The notes beneath the pieces were generated by a model. That model made no database searches and was not told the origin of the DNA. It saw nothing but the letters and a program-made list of their open reading frames with translations. This document shows positions 47,860 through 59,247 of a stretch of DNA of 64,000 bases, piece after piece. Numbering within the stretch: position 1 is the stretch's first letter; every line of letters begins with the position of its first letter. This DNA comes from Beroe forskalii (Eukaryota > Ctenophora > Nuda > Beroida > Beroidae), in the NCBI GenBank assembly GCA_011033025.1, contig WFMF01000397.1:1-64000 (forward strand), written 5' to 3'. The translations under genes were made by a program, and so were the position numbers.

Positions 47860-50800
47860 TCAGTAAATAAAGCGACTTGACCCTGCCCCAAAGTCGTTGC
47901 TGTTACAGCCGCCCCTTGCTGAGAATAAGGCCTTATTCCTGGACCCATCCTCATCATCAGGCCCAGGTCCCTGGTTATCAGGCTGAGTGGAACTCGAACT
48001 CCCGGCCTCACATGATCCCGCCTTCTCCGCCTGCTGGAGACACTTGATGTTGTTACTGATGATCTCGCTGAGATCCGCCATCTCCAGGTCCGGACAGGGG
48101 TGTGTTTCCACGCCCGTTCTCTGGTAGAAGAGCAAGTAGGGCGTGTCTGTGGGCCCCCGGGGCGCGTTCACCAAGTCCTCGGATACTTGGCTCACCCGGC
48201 TGTCGTTAAACGAAAGACTGTTCGTAAGGACGGAATCGCTGGCGTAGTTCGAGGGAACACCGTAGGTGTAGTAGTGTCCACTTTCCGTGGACGAGCCACT
48301 GTGGACCACCGTAGCGTACAGCTGGTAGGCTATGTCGGAACTTTGCACTGTCTCGGGATTAGCTAACTCAAACCTGCTGCCGTTATTCGTGGGAACAAAC
48401 CGGAGTTTGGATGGGACCTGCACTTTCGAGAGGTGTTTCGACCGACAGTTCTGCACTTTGTTGTAGGAAAACCGGTTGATAGTGAAGATGAATGTGTCGG
48501 GGATGCGGCTGAGTGCGGTTTCCCTGATGGCATCTGACTTGTGAGCACACGCCTCGCAATGGTACTGATTCTCCTGGGTCAGGTGCTCCGTCGCCAGACT
48601 GTCGGAAATGAGCTGTTCCAGGGAGGAGGCCTCCTTGCCACACGGCAAGGAGAGGAACAGGAAGGTCTCCTGTTTGGAGGAAGCGGTGCCACAGGTGTCA
48701 CACACAATCGTGATGTTCTGACACCCCTGGAAGTGTTTGGTGATGATCTGAGAAGGGCTGGAGGGTATTGACACGTCCTTGTGTGAGGAGCAGTAACGAG
48801 ACCGTCTGCTGGCCTCCAAAGATCCGAGATCCCTGCCTCCTAATAACCCCTCCTGTAGTGGGTTCGTAGGCTGCGACCCACTCGCACTGCTACCAGAACT
48901 TATCAGAAATATGCAATTAATTAGCTAATTGATTAATAGTTAATTAATAGTTAATTAAGAGTTATGAAACTTAATGATTTATAACTTCTCACTGCTCTTA
49001 TCCAGATGTCATTAATTGATCTGTTCCATTATTACAATTCGTGACTTAAAGCTTGAATTATTACACGTTTCAGCTTATCAGATCGAACATGTGGCGCAGG
49101 AGTTCGGCAGAGTCCTGCTGTGACCCGAATGAGAACCAAGGAGGACGTAGGACATGGAACAGGGTGTCCGGAGAAAAGGACTTTCTGACTGAGTAGGAGA
49201 GATTGATAAACACACGGCGGAGCTCCGTCAGAATACTCGACTCAACACGGTTGAAAAGGACATCTTCTTGGAATGGGACAGACAGCCATAGAGCCTGAAT
49301 CAGACTGTTGAAGTAGCAGGTATTACCGAGGTTGTTCAGACCTACTCCTGAACACTGGTTCACCCTTGCATTGTGGAGCATCCGTTTCAAATCAGGCCAC
49401 GGATGCAGGGTCGTGTTCTTGGTCTTACCATAGAGTCGTCCGAAGTGGGGGTATCTTAGGACGAGGCTCTGTGTTACTCTGCTCACGCACTCATTGGACT
49501 GGAGAGCAGCGAGTTGGGTGAAGTGTCTGTGGAAGAGGAGGGGCGAGTGTTGGTGAAGAAGTAGCAGGTGACACACCAGTTCGAGGCTGTCTGGGGGCAA
49601 GTCCTGGATCCTGCACCCGTCTAATAACAAGTCAACATACCGCTCTCCCAGCTGTATCACCTGTATAAACCTCTTGTTGCTGCACAGGCAGTTGAGCAGG
49701 CACAGGATCCAGTGGGATAGAGCTATGCCTTGTTGTTGGAGTGATGCCAGGTTATCGAAACACTTCAGTTGCTGGGAATCAGTGAGTGAGGCGAGGAACT
49801 CCTGGCTGGCTGTTTCGATGATCACTTTGTCTTGGATACTCGACAAAATAGAGCCCTGAAATAACGATAATTTAGGCGATAGAAATTAGAGTGTTTTATA
49901 AGAATACAAGAATCCGCGACATACAATACAATCAGATTTAAAAGCTGTTATTGGTCCTCTCAAAATAGAGCCCTGCGCTACAGATAAATCACCCTCGGAC
50001 AGTTTATTTCCAATGAGCTTCAGGGCTGTCACCAAACATGACTGATCGGAAAGGATGTTGTTTTGATCTGTCACCTGAAACAAACATTAATAATGGGGGG
50101 GGGGCCAACCCCCATAAACCCCCAAAAATTTAACCCCCATTTGCCTTTTTCGATATCCACTTGGGGGTTTATGGGGGTTTAATTTTCCAGAAAAAGGTCG
50201 AAAATCTTCAATGAAAATTGGTACCATTTCAAAATAGGGCCAAAAATCGTCAACAAAAAATAGTACCATTTCAGAAAAGGCTTCAAAATCGCCAACAAAA
50301 AATGGTACCATTTCAAAAAAGAGTCTAAGATTGCCAACAAAAAATGGTACCATTTCAAAGAATGGCCGAAAATGGTACCATTTTAGGAAAGGTTCGAAAA
50401 TGCGCAACAGAAAATGGTACCATTTCAAAAAAGGCTTGAAAATCGCTGAAAAAATGGTACCATTTCAGAAAAGGGCCGAAATTCATCAACAAAAAATGGT
50501 ACCATTTCAAAAAAAGGCCAAAAATCGTCAACAAAAAATGGTACCATTCCGTAAAATGCCAAAAATCGTGAACAAAATCAGTCATAAAACAGCAAAATTT
50601 AACTAAATTAAGCCCCCATAAACCCCCATAAACCCCCAAAAATTAAACCCCCATTTGCCATTTTTCGATATCCACCGGGGGTTTATGGGGGTTGGCCCCC
50701 CCCCTAATAATAGTATAACACAACTATTTGTGGGCCCGGGGGGGGGGCCAACCCCCATAAACCCCCATAAACCCCCAAAAATTTAACCCCCATTTGCCTT

Positions 50801-53800
50801 TTTCGATATCCACTTGGGGGTTTATGGGGGTTTAATTTTCCATAAAAAGGTCGAAAATCTTCAATGAAAATTGGTACCATTTCAAAATAGGGCCAAAAAT
50901 CGTCAACAAAAAATGGTACCATTTCAGAAAAGGCTCGAAAATCGCCAACAAAAAATGGTACCATTTCAAAAAAGGGTCTAAGATTGTCAACAAAAAATGG
51001 TACCATTTCAAAAAATGGCCGAAAATGGTACCATTTTAGGAAAGGTTCGAAAGGCGCAACAGAAAATGGTACCATTTCAAAAAAGGCTTGAAAATCGCTG
51101 AAAAAAATGGTACCATTTCAGAAAAGGGCCGAAATTCATCAACAAAAATGGTACCATTTCAATAAAAGGCCAAAAATCGTCAACAAAAAATGGTACCATT
51201 CCGTAAGATGCCAAAAATCGTGAACAAAATCAGTCATAAAACAGCAAAATTTAACTAGATTAAGCCCCCATAAACCCCCGTAAACCCCCAAAAATTAAAC
51301 CCCCATTTGCCATTTTTCGATATCCACCGGGGGTTTATGGGGGTTGGCCCCCCCCCGTGGGCCCACGAAACCTGACACTATAACATCATGTGATAAATAT
51401 TCACATTTTCCACAGATTGACAGAGAAAAAGAAAAAACAGAGAGAACTGCTGATTAAGGGCACACTTAGAAGAAAACCTGCCGCAGTTCTGAGACAAAAT
51501 TAACTGTAGTTCCGTGACAGAACCAGCCACATAATACTGTGACAGAACTCAGCGCAGTCCTGAGACAGAACCCGCCGTAGGTAACCAGCAACATTTCTGT
51601 GACAGTACCCATTTCCCTGGCACCCTTTATGACAGAATACGTGTGCCAGACACTTATTCATAATATTAATATTCTCTCTAGATTCCAAAGCGTCACACTA
51701 TTTGTCTCATATTACATGTGAACAATTTTCTCACAACAATACCAAGATAAAATAAGTGCCTGCTGAGAACTGAATATTATTGTATACCTACCGCTTTAAA
51801 TAGAAATTACTGTGACCAATGAAATCAATCTAACACGAAATCATTCCACAAAAATGGCTCAGCTTCGTCATTCGTTGATGATAGTATTGGTGACTAAGGT
51901 CTAAACGTTTGTCCCGGAAATCAGAATATGAAGCAGAAGATTTTCATTGGTGTCAAGCTTTGAAGAATTTCATGGTTCATCGAACAGTTTGGCTTCAAAT
52001 TTCAATGTATCAGCACTCTCGGACATTTTCCAGTAAAAATACGATATTTACTGTTTGAACTTGGAACAACATGCAATTATGAATGTAGTAAAAATAGCTT
52101 ACATGTCAGCATCGGTCCTTCCAAAAGGACATAATTTCATAGCGTCATGTAAGAACTTTTTTCCGAATGCGATATTTTCTTGTGCTTACAACCAATTACG
52201 GTATTTCTGACACCAATGACTACAATTTACACCAACCATACGCCTGCCTGTACAGTGTACACTGAAATCTACACAGATTATTTATTTACGCGCACAAAAC
52301 TAATTATTGCGCGCGTCTTGCGCCAACAGATCTGCTAAAAGTGTACCGCGGCACGTAATTCACAGAAGACCGTTTCGGATTATTAATATGGTCTCTGTGT
52401 CTTATTGGCACTACTAACCCACATTTAGCTATTTCGACGAAATTATGAGAAATAATGACTTGCTGCGTTTCTTGAAAGTGACTTGACATCTCCTGCTTGT
52501 ATGTCAAACTTTCTGTCGCTGGTACAAAGCAGTTTGCTAGCTGCTGCAGCCCATAATGCAAAGGATGCCGTGCCACTACACCAAGCTACTCAGATTTAGC
52601 TCGTATGTAATTTAATTGAACTGAATTGAGGATAATTCAAACATTACAATTCAAATTAACGGATACATCGTACCAAATTAAACAACTAAACTAACTATTT
52701 GTGTGTTAAATGTCAGTACAGATAACATTTATAAGATTTGGTAGAAAGACTCACGGGTTGCGAAGTCTTCTTGGATAGACCACAGTAGTAGAAGTACGTC
52801 TCCAACCAGAGCGAGGAATCTTGGAAGCAGTGTTTCGACTTGTACAGGTTCTCTGCGATGAACTGATGCTCCGAATCAGTAAAGGGCAGTTGCTTGCTGT
52901 TAGCCAACATTTCGGCTATCTTTCGGCCCTGAAAATGAACTTAGATGAAATCTCCGAATGACAAATCTATTTAGGGTTTCAATGACAACTGAATAATCAA
53001 TAAAACTGTAATTTCTTTTAACATTCATTCATTCCATGGGGACAGAATTTCATGCAGCATACTGATAACATTCTGTAACACTGGTCCTTGCAGACCCCAA
53101 AAACCGTAACATACCTGTTGGAACGCTAAGTCAGGAGATTTAAAGGAAGCAAGGATGAGTTTAGAGCAGACTGCGAAGTATTCTTTGTTACTGTACTCCT
53201 GATTCGATAGCCCCGATATAACTCGCTCCGGATACACCTGGAAGTATCAGGTTGTTAATGAACACGGATATGGTCGGGAACTTTAGAATTCTTTGATTAA
53301 TTAAAATAACTAACGATGACGAACTATTTTCCTGGAGATAACATAAAACTCAACTCGGGATTCTCATAACGTTGAGAAACCTGGAACTTTGAGCCCTAAA
53401 CGACAAATTAACTTCAATTAACAACCATAGGTATCATAAAGTGTGTCAATTTTCGACTATTTGTTTCATTATAGTCCTCCTAGTGGAAGACACACCCAAA
53501 GATGTGAGACTGAGCTCCGAAGAAAATCAGATACACATGGAACGGAATCTTACCTCAAATTTAATTGTATAAAGTAGTGTTGTAAAGTTTAAAACTGATA
53601 GAGAAGAGTTAACAGTAGTGCATATCGAGCTAATATGATATTTCCTTGTGGTTAGTATGAGAGATAACACTACTGTCAGCAGCACATCTAATACTAAATG
53701 ACCCCCGTGAGTAGTAACGTGATTAATGTTACAGTGCGTCATAGCACTACACGTGACTAACACGTTACCCCTCATTATCAATGACAATGCGGGTAATTAT

Positions 53801-54208
53801 TCCATATTAGGAATGTAATGAGGCTAGCTGCTCTGCTGTTCTGTAGAATACAATGATGCAGAGGAAAAGTAACTTCATTACTTCATTCTCTCTGATGATA
53901 CCCAACTCCCGGGAGCCCTTATTCCTCTCAAGTCTAAACCAAATTTCGCGGCTTCCTTGGTCTGTTGTAAAATATAAACTAACTCCCTTGTCCCTAACCT
54001 GGAAGATGATGGTGAGGATGGTGCTACTGAGAGCCCTGGTGGTCACAGGACTGCCATCTGACAAGTTCTCCAAACACAACGATGTGATCTGATCCCCCTT
54101 CACCGCATCCACACCGAGCAGCTGAGGCTTCAGCGTCTGTATAGCCACCAACTTCCCTCGGTGATCCAACTTGGTTGTGGTGAATATCCCTCGAACTATG
54201 CCTTCCAT
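47860..54208 (-). CDS. USP38: Ubiquitin carboxyl-terminal hydrolase, USP38/USP35 type, about six exons
   Basis: A cysteine-protease deubiquitinase. Exons: 54208-53999 (MEGIVRGIFTTTKLDHRG..), 53237-53115, 52928-52755, 50074 to ~49982, 49855 to ~49073 and ~48900 to 47860, about 800 residues. The N-terminal part is helical and scaffold-like, as in USP38. The catalytic Cys box is GLNNLGNTCYFNSLIQALW, then PPWFSFGSQQDSAELLRHMF. The last exon has zinc-binding CDTCGTASSK and CEACAHKS, the His box VVHSGSSTESGHYYTYG and the Asp in FNDSRVSQVS. The C-terminal GAGSSRFIY resembles the end of human USP38. The first three junctions are ordinary GT-AG. The last two are flanked by direct repeats and lack a clear GT donor (see findings). 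Intron 3 holds two copies of a TIR element. Confidence 0.87.
50095..50704. mobile_element. TIR element filled with ATGGTACCAT repeats, copy 1
   Basis: The ends GGGGGGCCAACCCCCATAAA and TTTATGGGGGTTGGCCCCCC are inverse. TAATAAT lies on each side as a target duplication. Between the ends are nine repeats of a ~38-bp unit centred on AAATGGTACCATTTC, each a small palindrome with a KpnI site. Noncoding; it sits in USP38 intron 3. Confidence 0.88.
50738..51356. mobile_element. TIR element filled with ATGGTACCAT repeats, copy 2
   Basis: About 95 percent like copy 1 by eye, same orientation, same ends and internal units. It is flanked by GTGGGCCC on both sides, a different 8-bp target duplication, so it is a separate insertion and not a simple tandem copy of the locus. 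Confidence 0.87.
51400..52740. other. Rest of USP38 intron 3
   Basis: Contains several TTCTGTGACAGAACC-type short repeats at 51490-51640, also seen near 41.42-41.48 kb. The 90-codon open stretch at 52576-52304 (minus) has no recognised domain. No RNA gene was seen. Confidence 0.5.
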
Positions 54209-55252
54209 CCTACAAATGACGGAATTCATATAATTTTCAAATCAGTGAAAGTGAGTGCTGAGATTTGAACTGCGTAATAATACCTACGAGATGTAATTGG
54301 TAATTTCACGTAACACGAGGGAGCTTTCTTTGATAATTTTACAAATATAGTTTGCATTTTGCTGTATACAGTAGTTCGCTCTTTTGTAATTTGTTCAAAT
54401 ACCCACATTTATAATTACACTGAACATAATATGTTCTGAAATTTAATACTTGAGCTTTGAGCGCAATGTTGCATAGGTCTTAGCATACATTCATCATAAC
54501 ATACGTACTAAAATACCTATCTTAATTACATGATCTAATTCTTTTATGAAATTAATTCATAATAATATCATGACACAAAATTCATCGATGCTTTGTTGCT
54601 TCAATGAAAAGAAAACTTCTTTGAGTTTAAACGATGAAAAGGCAAGTTTAAAAATAATTGTTATTCAATAAATATCAACAATGAAATATAATAAGATCGA
54701 GCCATTTATAAATTTATAAATAATGATGTTTTGTGCTTTACGCGTAGTGGCAAACTTTCTTACCTGGTAACCTGCTACAAACTATAGATCATAAGATATA
54801 CCGAATGAAACTTCATGGTTTATAACAATGAAGCTATAGCTTCAAACTCCGTAACAAGTAAACAAGGGATCAGCATCCCACCGGCCCTTCAGATCTAGTT
54901 TGCAAAAAATCCCTAATTTATTTTAGCGACCTTTAAAAGATTAAATTTAATGAAGATAGACACATCTGGCATGTAAGATTCGATAACAATAACAAACCAG
55001 GGCTAATGTTACAAGCTCAGACCAAACCTAACAATGGCTGTGTGATTAAGCCCAAAAACTCAGTTCGATTAGACCAAAAAATCTGAATTTTAAGGCATGT
55101 GAAGTCAGCGTTATAAAGCCCACAATAATCTGTTTTACAAGGATTCAGAAGGCAGGTTGACCAGGTCCCAGGAGTTAGACTGACATCACAAATCACATTG
55201 ACAAGCTGGAGCAGTGTAAAAAACAAGGCCTAAGAGTTCTAAGTCCGTTTCA
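54209..55252. other. Intergenic between LSM2 and USP38
   Basis: AT-rich. It holds the USP38 5' flank and the LSM2 3' flank. No other gene was recognised. Confidence 0.6.
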
Positions 55253-56004
55253 CTAGGCCCCAGAGGACTGCTTGTTCTGTTGGGCTTCTTTCCTTGTGGC
55301 ATCCATCAGAAGGGCAGGATCCACTTCCTCGGCCGGAATGTGACAGTACCTGAAATAAAGAGCATTTCAAATCTGGAATTTGCAAACTAAAACTAATACT
55401 TTGAAATGGAAACTTTTGTGCCTTCACAAGTCAGACCATATTCAAACATGAATCCCAATATCAATGGTTGGATCGTATTTCAGATAAGTTATTCTAGAAT
55501 ACAACATTTTGTTGACAGACTTGTACATATTTTGCACTACATAGAATGTATTAAAATTAAATGTATGAATAAAAGTATGGAGTACGCTTGAATATAATAT
55601 TTTACTTTGTAAGTTTGCAGGTACCTACATAGTACATTCTAAAGTGTTTGTTTACCTGACAACACTGCCTCTGATGAAGCAGTTTTTAACGCTCAACATG
55701 TGTGGATACTTATCTGAATCTGTCACACTGATATCTGAAAATATTCAATTCTACATGACATGGCAAAAATAAAATAAAAACTCCATCATTTAACAGTAAA
55801 AAGCACGCCTGCTTCTTCTTCAATATTAAGCAATGAAAAGTAATACTATAATTGGATATCATTTTGAATCATGTTCATACCTGTTAGTTTGATATTCAAG
55901 AACTGATCTACTGAATGCAATGTACCACAAATACTAAGGTCGTTCTTCAATTCAATGATCACATCTTTGCCAACGAGGGATTTGAAGAAGGAGTAAAATA
56001 ACAT
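55253..56004 (-). CDS. LSM2: U6 snRNA-associated Sm-like protein LSm2, three exons
   Basis: LSm2 is part of the LSm1-7 ring (cytoplasmic mRNA decapping) and the LSm2-8 ring (U6 snRNP). Exons 56004-55881, 55734-55656 and 55349-55253 join (phases 1 and 2) to 99 residues. MLFYSFFKSLVGKDVIIELK, NDLSICGTLHSVDQFLNIKL, HMLSVKNCFIRGSVVRYCHI and PAEEVDPALL follow the human protein almost position for position; both Sm motifs are present. The tail ends QQNKQSSGA. The start is fixed by homology. In-frame codons upstream lie before a probable 3' splice site (TTTACAG). Neighbours on the same strand are PPP1R11, CNEP1R1 and XPA. Confidence 0.98.
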
Positions 56005-57073
56005 GCTGTTCCTACTGTAAACTGTTAAGGTTATTTTATCAACAAGCAAGCAGGACATTTTGAAAATAATTTCTATCAGCAATACTTCATCTTTGTATAT
56101 CGTTTTGCAAATTGCAAAAATGAAAAATATTAATTTTTCCATAATTTTTGTAATGTGCACACAAGGGCCAGAAAATATCGATTCTCTAAACGAAAATAGG
56201 AATCAGTAAAGTGAAACAAAATACAGAAACAATTAACAAATACCACTAAAAATTCATCAGAACGATGAATGGTTCTGATGAAGAAATACACAGTTTTTTT
56301 CTTTATCAAATATATTTTTCACAACCTAGACCTTGAACATTGCAAATAACAGAATTGAATAATGCTTGAGTTATCAAATAAATAAGCAGTTACTAGTTAT
56401 AACCAAAATCTGCTTATAATTATAAGATATTAAGATCATTATCTAACAATTAATGATATCTAGGTATATAAAACATTAACATCTTAAAAAGAATACTTCT
56501 TGCTGCTCTGATAATGAAATAATTTGGTTCCTATCAGCATGAGCATGGCATATACTCAACAATGAGTCATGTTCAATATCAAATTTGAAAAAATGCAGTT
56601 TGTTTTATAATCTCTACTTCATACTTTTCTTATTGTATAACAATGCATAGTGGTGGAAATGGGGTCAATTCATCTGAAAATGGGTCTATGGGATCTCTTT
56701 AAACTCCAATTGTGCTATTCACTGTCAGAATTTCGTTACTGGTCGTTACCAGCATTTAACCACACAGTAATATAATATGTACAATATTAATCAGCAGTTA
56801 TAACAGTGAAGACGAATTATATTGTATCTATTGAAGCATTAAAGTCTATGAATTGAAATCTAGATCAATGGATCTTCAGATCAACATCTTCTGACATAAA
56901 AATATTCTGACGACAAACTTGCCTTTGCAACACAGAAGCCCTGAAGTCTGAACACAGTTCACGGAAAATTAAGCTTGTAACAGCTAATATCAGTATGGAA
57001 CATTTATTGCAGTTCAGCAAATACATAAACAGATGTGATGGTAGTATTTACCAAACATCCTCTAACTTTCTTT
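56005..57073. other. Intergenic, LSM2 upstream
   Basis: AT-rich, no gene or repeat recognised. Confidence 0.6.
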
Positions 57074-57361
57074 TCATTTCTTGGAGCAGGGTTGTCTATC
57101 ATAAGCATTTTTACCTCCATGACCACACTCATCTTCTGAGTCACTCTCCCCAAACTGCTTTGGCTTATGATAGATGCAGCACACTTTGGAACTCTTCTTG
57201 CCCATGTGTTCATTATCGATAGCAGTACTTTCGTCCCATTTAACTCCCTTAGGTTTTGGTTTCTTCAAGACAACTGACGTGGTAGTAGATGGCAGGACAA
57301 TCTGCTCTTGTGTTGTGGTTAGAGTCTGAGTCCCTTCAGAGGGGACTGGTGTTGCTGACAT
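57074..57361 (-). CDS. PPP1R11: Protein phosphatase 1 inhibitor-3 (PPP1R11/Ypi1 family)
   Basis: A 95-residue inhibitor and regulator of PP1. The PP1-docking site is [10 protein letters not shown] (about 37-46, human KKVEW). The family core [20 protein letters not shown] (49-67) carries the cysteine pair, followed by [16 protein letters not shown] as in the human protein. It is shorter than human (126) because the proline-rich tail is missing. The ATG at 57361 is chosen because a splice acceptor (CATCCTCAG) lies five bases before it. The upstream in-frame ATG at 57394 would sit inside that leader region. In mammals the protein also acts as a ubiquitin ligase; whether that applies here is unknown. 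Confidence 0.93.
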   Translation of the reverse strand: MSATPVPSEGTQTLTTTQEQIVLPSTTTSVVLKKPKPKGVKWDESTAIDNEHMGKKSSKVCCIYHKPKQFGESDSEDECGHGGKNAYDRQPCSKK

Positions 57362-57394
57362 CGATCCTGAGGATGAAGTCTCAACTTTGAACAA

Positions 57395-58128
57395 TGATAA
57401 AGATAATGAAAATTACATTGATAGATTGCAGATAATATTTCATGATTTATCTTGTTTTTGGATATGGAAATTGGAAGGCTTCTGATAAACCAAATATCAT
57501 CTTAATTAGATCTAAAAATATTTAGGATATCAGAATTAAGTTTTTGGGGTGCAGGTAGTTAAACATTTTGTTTCGATGAATCTGATTTAATACAAAGAAT
57601 AGAGCACAGTCGGTCAGGGCTATGAAATTTAACTGATAAGGCTGTTTAGTTGGAAAGAATCTCTCGCAAACCAATAGCTATGAAAACAGAAAATGTATCA
57701 AAAGCGACATAGGTATGTTTGTTATTCATTGAGTCAACATTCATGACATAACACACAATTATTATAATTATCATGAATAGCACCTGAAATTTCCTGTAAT
57801 AATCAGAGTCAAATGCTTTGGCACAAAAAGTTGAATTCTTCTGGGAGCTGAATTCTGTGGCAAAATTTCATATAAAATCTTACAATTTATTATTCGATGA
57901 TTAGAATCACTGACTTGATCACTAATTTGTCAGAGGCATATATGGCTGATTATAATCATAATATAAAATAATTCCTCAAATCTGCTTGAATAGCAATTGT
58001 CTGGTAAAACCATAAAATAGAAGATGTGAAGGTAACATTGCTACATTAGTGCCATGAATTATAATTGTACCTACATAAATCTGAACAGAATCTGTAGTAA
58101 TAAAATTGATCTTATTTCATCAAAGTTT
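57395..58128. other. Intergenic, PPP1R11 upstream
   Basis: AT-rich, no gene or repeat recognised. Confidence 0.6.
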
Positions 58129-58530
58129 CTATACATCCTTATCTTTACTTGGTTTGATAATCAGTTTTCCCTTCTCATTACAAGATAAATTGTATTCTAA
58201 TAAAACTTGTCTATTTCGAGCTAAAATGATAGCTGATGTGTTAGCACGTTTATGAGCACCTGTGAACACAAGCAATCCCAAGAAAAATAAAGCTAAGGCA
58301 AAAACTTTGTTTTCATACAAAGCTAAGGCAACAGAAAAGTCTTTGTCTAATTGGATGTTTGTGATGAAACTGTAACCACTAAGTAGAACAAACATGATAC
58401 TGAGAAAAAGTAAAATGCGCCATCGGTATGACTTTGGCTCCAAGTATTGAACAGCTTTTGTGATCCTACGTTCAAATGCTCTGAGATCCCCTTGAATCTG
58501 AGCTGTTGTGAAGTTGGGGGGTCGTTGCAT
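58129..58530 (-). CDS. CNEP1R1: Nuclear envelope phosphatase regulatory subunit 1 (TMEM188)
   Basis: A 133-residue partner of the CTDNEP1 phosphatase, which dephosphorylates lipin at the ER and nuclear envelope. It starts near DLRAFERRITKAVQYLEPKS. It has two membrane spans (about 39-56, RILLFLSIMFVLLSGYSF; and 75-92, KVFALALFFLGLLVFTGA). The conserved HKRANTSAIILARNRQVLLE and YNLSCNEKGKLIIKP follow. Human CNEP1R1 has the same layout (LKAFERRL..RWRMLL..HKRV..EYNMSC..GKLILKP). It is encoded in one exon. A TTCCTGCTAG acceptor lies seven bases before ATG. Same strand as its neighbours. Confidence 0.94.
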   Translation of the reverse strand: MQRPPNFTTAQIQGDLRAFERRITKAVQYLEPKSYRWRILLFLSIMFVLLSGYSFITNIQLDKDFSVALALYENKVFALALFFLGLLVFTGAHKRANTSAIILARNRQVLLEYNLSCNEKGKLIIKPSKDKDV

Positions 58531-59247
58531 TCTTTGCCTAGCAGGAATATAATTTATAATTATTTGGGCATTAAGTTGCTATCAAAGTAACTATAAAATA
58601 GAGCATCATAAAAATGAAAGAAATTATTCAGTGAAAGTATATCAATCAAATTGATACAGAAGATAGAATTGTTTCCATTCTGCAATTTAGATAATTTGAG
58701 ACTGAACTTCATTCTATTGTTAACAGTATTTGGTTCATAGACTTTGGTTTTGTAGAATTTGGTATCAATATATCAATATATTTTGATAACAATAGCAATG
58801 ACTTTAAATTAAACTATTGATAAATTAAACAATTTATGCATAGAATAATAAAGTAAAATATTAACAGTCACCTATATAGGCAGCTAAAGATATAATCAAA
58901 TTAACCATTTTACTGATACTGTACTCAGTTTATCAGTTTAATATTGAACAGATGTCATTGCAACTTTATTCAATCAATAATATTGAAAATTTGATTCAAC
59001 CTTGAACTTTTGAAGCAAGCCAGGCTACTACTCTACAACTATTTCTATGTGATCTGATAGGTTCTGAAATTCAAGAATATGGTAGATTATATTGATAGGT
59101 TTCTCACAAACATAGTTACACAAGAATTTTCCATCAAATCACTAATGCTGGATCAACTTAATTTACCAATATTTAAATGAGGCTATCAATTAATGAAAGT
59201 GTCCATTCTATTTGCAGCAGAAGTACATTGTCAATATTTGGAGCATT
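58531..59247. other. Intergenic between XPA and CNEP1R1
   Basis: AT-rich, no gene or repeat recognised. Confidence 0.6.

Noticed and set aside
50087..51075. Long open frames with repeated WYHF / EMVPFF peptides
   Set aside because: They are translations of the ATGGTACCAT minisatellite inside TIR elements, present on both strands and in several frames.
52304..52576. 90-codon minus-strand open frame in a USP38 intron
   Set aside because: No domain, no conserved motif, and the USP38 frame does not need it.
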